Shown here piece by piece: positions 15,334 to 18,303 of a DNA stretch of 18,303 bases (within the stretch, counting starts at the first letter, position 1; the number at the start of each line of letters is the position of its first letter). The notes under the pieces are model-generated. The model ran no database searches and was not told the origin of the DNA. It saw nothing but the letters and a program-made list of their open reading frames with translations. Source of the DNA: Lachnospiraceae bacterium. GTDB lineage: Bacteria > Bacillota > Clostridia > Lachnospirales > Lachnospiraceae. The DNA is taken from NCBI GenBank assembly GCA_024691065.1, contig JAILOA010000147.1:1-18303 (forward strand), given 5' to 3'. Both the position numbers and the translations under genes were made by a program.

Positions 15334-16024
15334 TATTGAGAATAAGATTGAAGAGATTCAGGCTATGCTTGATGAATGTGATACAAAGAAATTCGATTCA
15401 TCAAAGCTTATAGTTCCAAGTGATGCTATTTATGATTTACTTGCTGAATTAAAGAATTGCATTCCTGAGGAGATTGATCGTTACAGAAAGATTATCGATC
15501 AGAGAAGTAAGATTATTAATGGTGCAAATAATGATGCTCAGCGTATTCTTGAGGATGCTAACAGACAAAAAGATATTTTGGTAGGTGAAAATAATATTGT
15601 TCGTGAAGCTAAGCAGGAAGCTCAATATATCATTGAGCAGGCAAATGCCGAAGCAGACAGAATAGTTAATAATGCTCATGTTCAGGCTGAGTCCCTGCGT
15701 TCATCGGTTACAGCTCAATCTCATGATATATTTGAAGGTACTATGTATTATACAAGTGACAGACTTGATGAAATTGAGAGACTCTTAGATGATATTAATT
15801 TAATGATTTCCGACGGTATGAGAAGTTTTGAAGCTAAGATTAATGATAATCTTTCAACTATCAGACAAAACAGAGCCGAGCTTGAGACAACAACTTTTGA
15901 AAATGTTTCCGGCGGTGCTATATATGATGACGGTGGTTATCAGGACGATGGTCAGGGTGGCTATGATGAAAACTTTGATGAGAATTTCGATGATAATTAC
16001 GATGACAATTATGATGAACAATAA
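15314..16024 (+). CDS. DivIVA/F0-b-like coiled-coil protein with acidic tail
   Basis: About 236 residues, no membrane segment. After a short N-terminal part, a long Ala/Glu/Gln-rich coiled coil (about 60-125) contains NDAQRILEDANRQ and EAQYIIEQANAEADRIV. That style is typical of DivIVA-related and F0 subunit b-like stalks, and such genes are often labelled ATPase by similarity. A second helical stretch follows, then a tail rich in Asp, Asn, Tyr and Gly with repeated NFDE, NFDD and NYDD. I prefer the ATG at 15314, 9 nt after AGGAG (15300-15304); the ATG at 15308 is only 3 nt away. Either start overlaps coaD, so coupling is likely. Neighbouring a ZapA-like gene, it may serve in cell division or polar organisation, which is inference. 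Confidence 0.65.
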   Translation: MQAEKFDIENKIEEIQAMLDECDTKKFDSSKLIVPSDAIYDLLAELKNCIPEEIDRYRKIIDQRSKIINGANNDAQRILEDANRQKDILVGENNIVREAKQEAQYIIEQANAEADRIVNNAHVQAESLRSSVTAQSHDIFEGTMYYTSDRLDEIERLLDDINLMISDGMRSFEAKINDNLSTIRQNRAELETTTFENVSGGAIYDDGGYQDDGQGGYDENFDENFDDNYDDNYDEQ

Positions 16025-16033
16025 TTTAACTCA

Positions 16034-16082
16034 GTCATAGACATTTCCCGCCTTCAAGCTCCGGCCAGGGCGGGGTTATGAC
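16034..16082. other. GC-rich hairpin between the DivIVA-like and ZapA-like genes
   Basis: CCCGCC (16047-16052) pairs with GGCGGG (16069-16074), enclosing a GC-rich loop. An outer GTCATA (16034-16039) pairs with TATGAC (16077-16082). The local GC content is far above the flanking DNA. No proper T tract follows (next bases AATATTTT), so it is a weak terminator candidate. It could equally be an mRNA processing or attenuation structure or a REP-like palindrome. Confidence 0.5.
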
Positions 16083-16116
16083 AATATTTTCAGGGATTTT
16101 CTCGGAGGAGCGATTC

Positions 16117-17229
16117 ATGAGCGCAAATGAGCAAAAGGTATATATAGATGGTAATAAATATGTTATTACCGGAGCTGTAAGTAATGAATATTTACAAAAG
16201 ATAGCTTCATATATTGATGATAAGATAAATGAATTTAATTCTCAAAAGTCCTTTACCAAGATGGATAAGGATATGAGAAGTGTTATGGTCTATATTAATA
16301 TAGCTGATGATTATTTTAAGACCAAGAAAAAATATAATGACTCCGAAAGTGCTAAAAAGAAGCTTCAGGATGATTTCTTTGATTTAAAGAAGAAAAATGC
16401 TGCCAATGAGGAGGAGCTCGATAAGGTAAACAAAGAGCTTATCAGTCTTAAAGCTAAGAGCAGTGCCGAAATTGAGGTTCTTAAGTCCAACAGTAAAAAG
16501 GAATTTGAGAATTTTAAAGTAGAACAGGATACTAAGATAAAAGAAGTTGAAATTAAAAAGAATGCCGAAATAAATGTTCTAAAAGAAAAGTATACATCAG
16601 AGATAAATACATTGAAAGCCTCAAAAGAAGCGGAGTTAAAGCTTGTTCAAGCCGAAAATCTAAAGAATATTAAAGCTCTTGAGGATAAGAATGTTAAGGA
16701 TTTAAAGACCTTGGGAGATAAAAAGAATCTTGAAATCGAAGAAGTTAAGAAAGCTCAGAAGGTTGAAATTGAAAAAGTAAAAGCAGAATTCAATGCTAAA
16801 CTTGAAAAATATAAGGCTACCGGTAATCAGCAAATTGCCGGAATCAGAGCCGATAAAGATAAGGCAGTAAAGGCTGCCGAAGAGAATGTTAAAAAAGAAG
16901 TTGAAGATATAAAGAAAGAATTAGATAAGACTCATACAGCCGAAATACAATCTCTTAAGGAAAAATATGAGAAAGAAATGTCCAATTTGAAGAAAGATAA
17001 GGATGACAAGATTTTTAACCTTAAGAAGAATAAGGATGATGAGTTAAACAAGCTTAAAAAGGAAAAAGATAAGGCGATTTCCGATTCCAAGGCTCTTTAT
17101 GCCCGGGAAATGGAGAATCTTAGAAAAGAAAAAGACGAAGAAATTGCTGCATTGAAGAAACAAGTTGAGTCACTTTCGTCCGGCAAGGTGGTTTCCATCA
17201 GAAATAAGTCAGACAGAGGAAAGAAGTAA
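16117..17229 (+). CDS. ZapA-like protein with long hendecad coiled coil
   Basis: About 370 residues. The first 95 resemble ZapA, the FtsZ-bundling division protein: KVYIDGNKYVITGAVSNEYL, then ASYIDDKINEF and MRSVMVYINIADDYF. ZapA proteins are usually about 80-130 residues, so this one is roughly three times too long. From residue 117 onward the chain is an 11-residue repeat (about 21 units) rich in Lys and Glu, of the form xEIxxLKxxKx. It ends in a short basic tail. I place the start at the ATG at 16117, which has GGAGGAG (16104-16110) 6 nt before it. An in-frame ATG at 16078 falls inside the upstream hairpin. A ZapA-like gene followed by a U32 gene is a familiar Clostridia arrangement. The division role is inferred from the N-terminal domain only. 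Confidence 0.75.
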   Translation: MSANEQKVYIDGNKYVITGAVSNEYLQKIASYIDDKINEFNSQKSFTKMDKDMRSVMVYINIADDYFKTKKKYNDSESAKKKLQDDFFDLKKKNAANEEELDKVNKELISLKAKSSAEIEVLKSNSKKEFENFKVEQDTKIKEVEIKKNAEINVLKEKYTSEINTLKASKEAELKLVQAENLKNIKALEDKNVKDLKTLGDKKNLEIEEVKKAQKVEIEKVKAEFNAKLEKYKATGNQQIAGIRADKDKAVKAAEENVKKEVEDIKKELDKTHTAEIQSLKEKYEKEMSNLKKDKDDKIFNLKKNKDDELNKLKKEKDKAISDSKALYAREMENLRKEKDEEIAALKKQVESLSSGKVVSIRNKSDRGKK

Positions 17230-17241
17230 TAAATAATTATT

Positions 17242-18303
17242 ATGAATGATATCGTAAAATTTGATAATAATGATATTGAAATATTAGCACCTGCAGGCAG
17301 CTTCGAGACATTGAAAGCTGCTATTAACGCAGGTGCTGACGCTATTTACATGGGTGGAAAGAGTTTTGGAGCCCGCGCATTTGCAAATAATTTTTCTGAT
17401 GAAGAAGTCTTAAAAGCTATTGATTATGTACATCTTTACGGAAAGAAAATGTATATGACAGTGAATACCCTCTTATATGAGAATGAAATATCCGGATTGT
17501 ATGATTATCTTGAAAGCTTTTATTTACAAGGTTTAGATGCAGTAATAGTTCAGGATATGGGGGTTGTTGATTTTATACATAAGCATTTTCCGTCTCTACC
17601 GATTCATTTGAGTACCCAGACTACAATTACAACAGGAAAAAATGATGCCTTGTTTAGTGGATATAATGTAACAAGGCTTGTTCCCGCGCGTGAATTAAGT
17701 CTTTATGAGTTAAAAAGACTATGCATTGATACTGATATGGAAGTTGAAGTATTTATACATGGCGCATTATGTTATTCATTTTCCGGACAGTGTCTGCTTA
17801 GCAGTTTCAGAGGCGGAAGGAGTGGCAATAGAGGGAAATGCGCCGGTTCCTGCAGGCTTCCTTATAAAACTTCAAAAGGTGAAAAGCATATATTGAGCTT
17901 AAAAGAAAATTGCGCTCTTACTCAATTCGGAGAGCTGATTAATGCGGGAGCTATGTCATTTAAGATTGAAGGCAGGATGAAAAAGCCCGAGTATGTAGCT
18001 TATATTACGCATATATACAGAAAATATGCCGATATTTATAAGAGTCTTGGATATGAAGGATATAAAGATTATATTAATAAAAATGAAAAAGAACTTTCAA
18101 ATGATATTCGAAGTATGATGGATCTTTATAACAGGGAAGGATTTACCTGTGCCTATCTTACAAATGATTATAAGTCAGGTTCCAATTCACCGGCGGATAT
18201 GCTTGCTTTAAAAAGACCTAATCACGGCGGAGTTTTGGTAGGGAAAGTTATAGGTGTTAATAAAGATAATTATTATAATAATAAAAAGAATAAAGAAAAT
18301 AAT
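17242..18303 (+). CDS. U32 family peptidase-like protein, 3' end cut by window
   Basis: The frame is open from the ATG at 17242 to the last base, 354 codons, so the C-terminus is missing. The start EILAPAGSFETLKAAINAGADAIYMG is the U32 N-terminal signature. GALCYSFSGQCLLSS followed by GKCAGSCRLPY gives the conserved cysteines, and SFKIEGRMKKPEYV is another hallmark. Some members (RlhA, TrhP) act in RNA hydroxylation rather than proteolysis, so a peptidase role is uncertain. The last residues visible are an Asn/Lys-rich stretch. It begins 12 nt after the ZapA-like stop with no good Shine-Dalgarno sequence, suggesting co-translation. Confidence 0.92.
   Translation, partial: MNDIVKFDNNDIEILAPAGSFETLKAAINAGADAIYMGGKSFGARAFANNFSDEEVLKAIDYVHLYGKKMYMTVNTLLYENEISGLYDYLESFYLQGLDAVIVQDMGVVDFIHKHFPSLPIHLSTQTTITTGKNDALFSGYNVTRLVPARELSLYELKRLCIDTDMEVEVFIHGALCYSFSGQCLLSSFRGGRSGNRGKCAGSCRLPYKTSKGEKHILSLKENCALTQFGELINAGAMSFKIEGRMKKPEYVAYITHIYRKYADIYKSLGYEGYKDYINKNEKELSNDIRSMMDLYNREGFTCAYLTNDYKSGSNSPADMLALKRPNHGGVLVGKVIGVNKDNYYNNKKNKENN

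Noticed and set aside
16078..16116. ATG at 16078 as the start of the ZapA-like gene
   Set aside because: It lies in the right arm of the hairpin and has no good Shine-Dalgarno, while GGAGGAG is ideally placed before 16117, where the ZapA-like sequence begins.

Overview
The window is AT-rich chromosomal DNA with Shine-Dalgarno-led genes that are all on the + strand. A fused SecDF, a solitary small alarmone synthetase, a ZapA-like gene next to a U32 family gene, and A+T-biased codons together suggest a low-GC Firmicute of the class Clostridia, most likely Lachnospiraceae. That placement is inferred from gene content only. Most of the window is conserved housekeeping DNA. The unusual material lies mainly in the spacers and in low-complexity parts of a few proteins.

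Layout: (1) 1-456 has no complete gene. It holds a 45-bp tandem repeat, a sigma-A-type promoter and a leader that can fold in several mutually exclusive ways. It leads into a RelQ-type (p)ppGpp synthetase (457-1071) whose terminator overlaps its stop codon. (2) 1184-3214 is a two-component pair: an OmpR-type response regulator followed by a sensor histidine kinase. (3) 3303-7362 is the classic tgt-yajC-secDF group (queuosine tRNA modification and Sec accessory subunits), with separate strong promoters before tgt and before secDF and a long hairpin terminator after secDF. (4) 7455-7627 is a periodic array of seven 12-bp motifs spaced 26/27 bp apart. It sits just upstream of an AraC-family regulator that overlaps (ATGA) a degenerate CPBP-like membrane protein. 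(5) 9848-9976 carries four GC-rich 15-bp repeats ahead of recG (10009-12087). (6) 12183-14084 is a CbxX/SpoVK-type AAA+ ATPase with an unrecognised N-terminal region and a hexapeptide-repeat linker. (7) 14169-18303 holds rsmD, coaD, a DivIVA/F0-b-like coiled-coil protein, a ZapA-like protein with a very long 11-residue-repeat coiled coil, and a U32 protein cut by the window end.

The genes cover stringent-response signalling, envelope sensing, protein export, DNA repair, ribosome and tRNA modification, CoA synthesis and probably cell division. No phage, transposase, CRISPR array, tRNA or rRNA gene was recognised. The best candidates for something undescribed are the 26/27-bp array before the araC-like gene, the foldable leader before the alarmone synthetase, and the hendecad-repeat ZapA-like protein beside the DivIVA-like protein.
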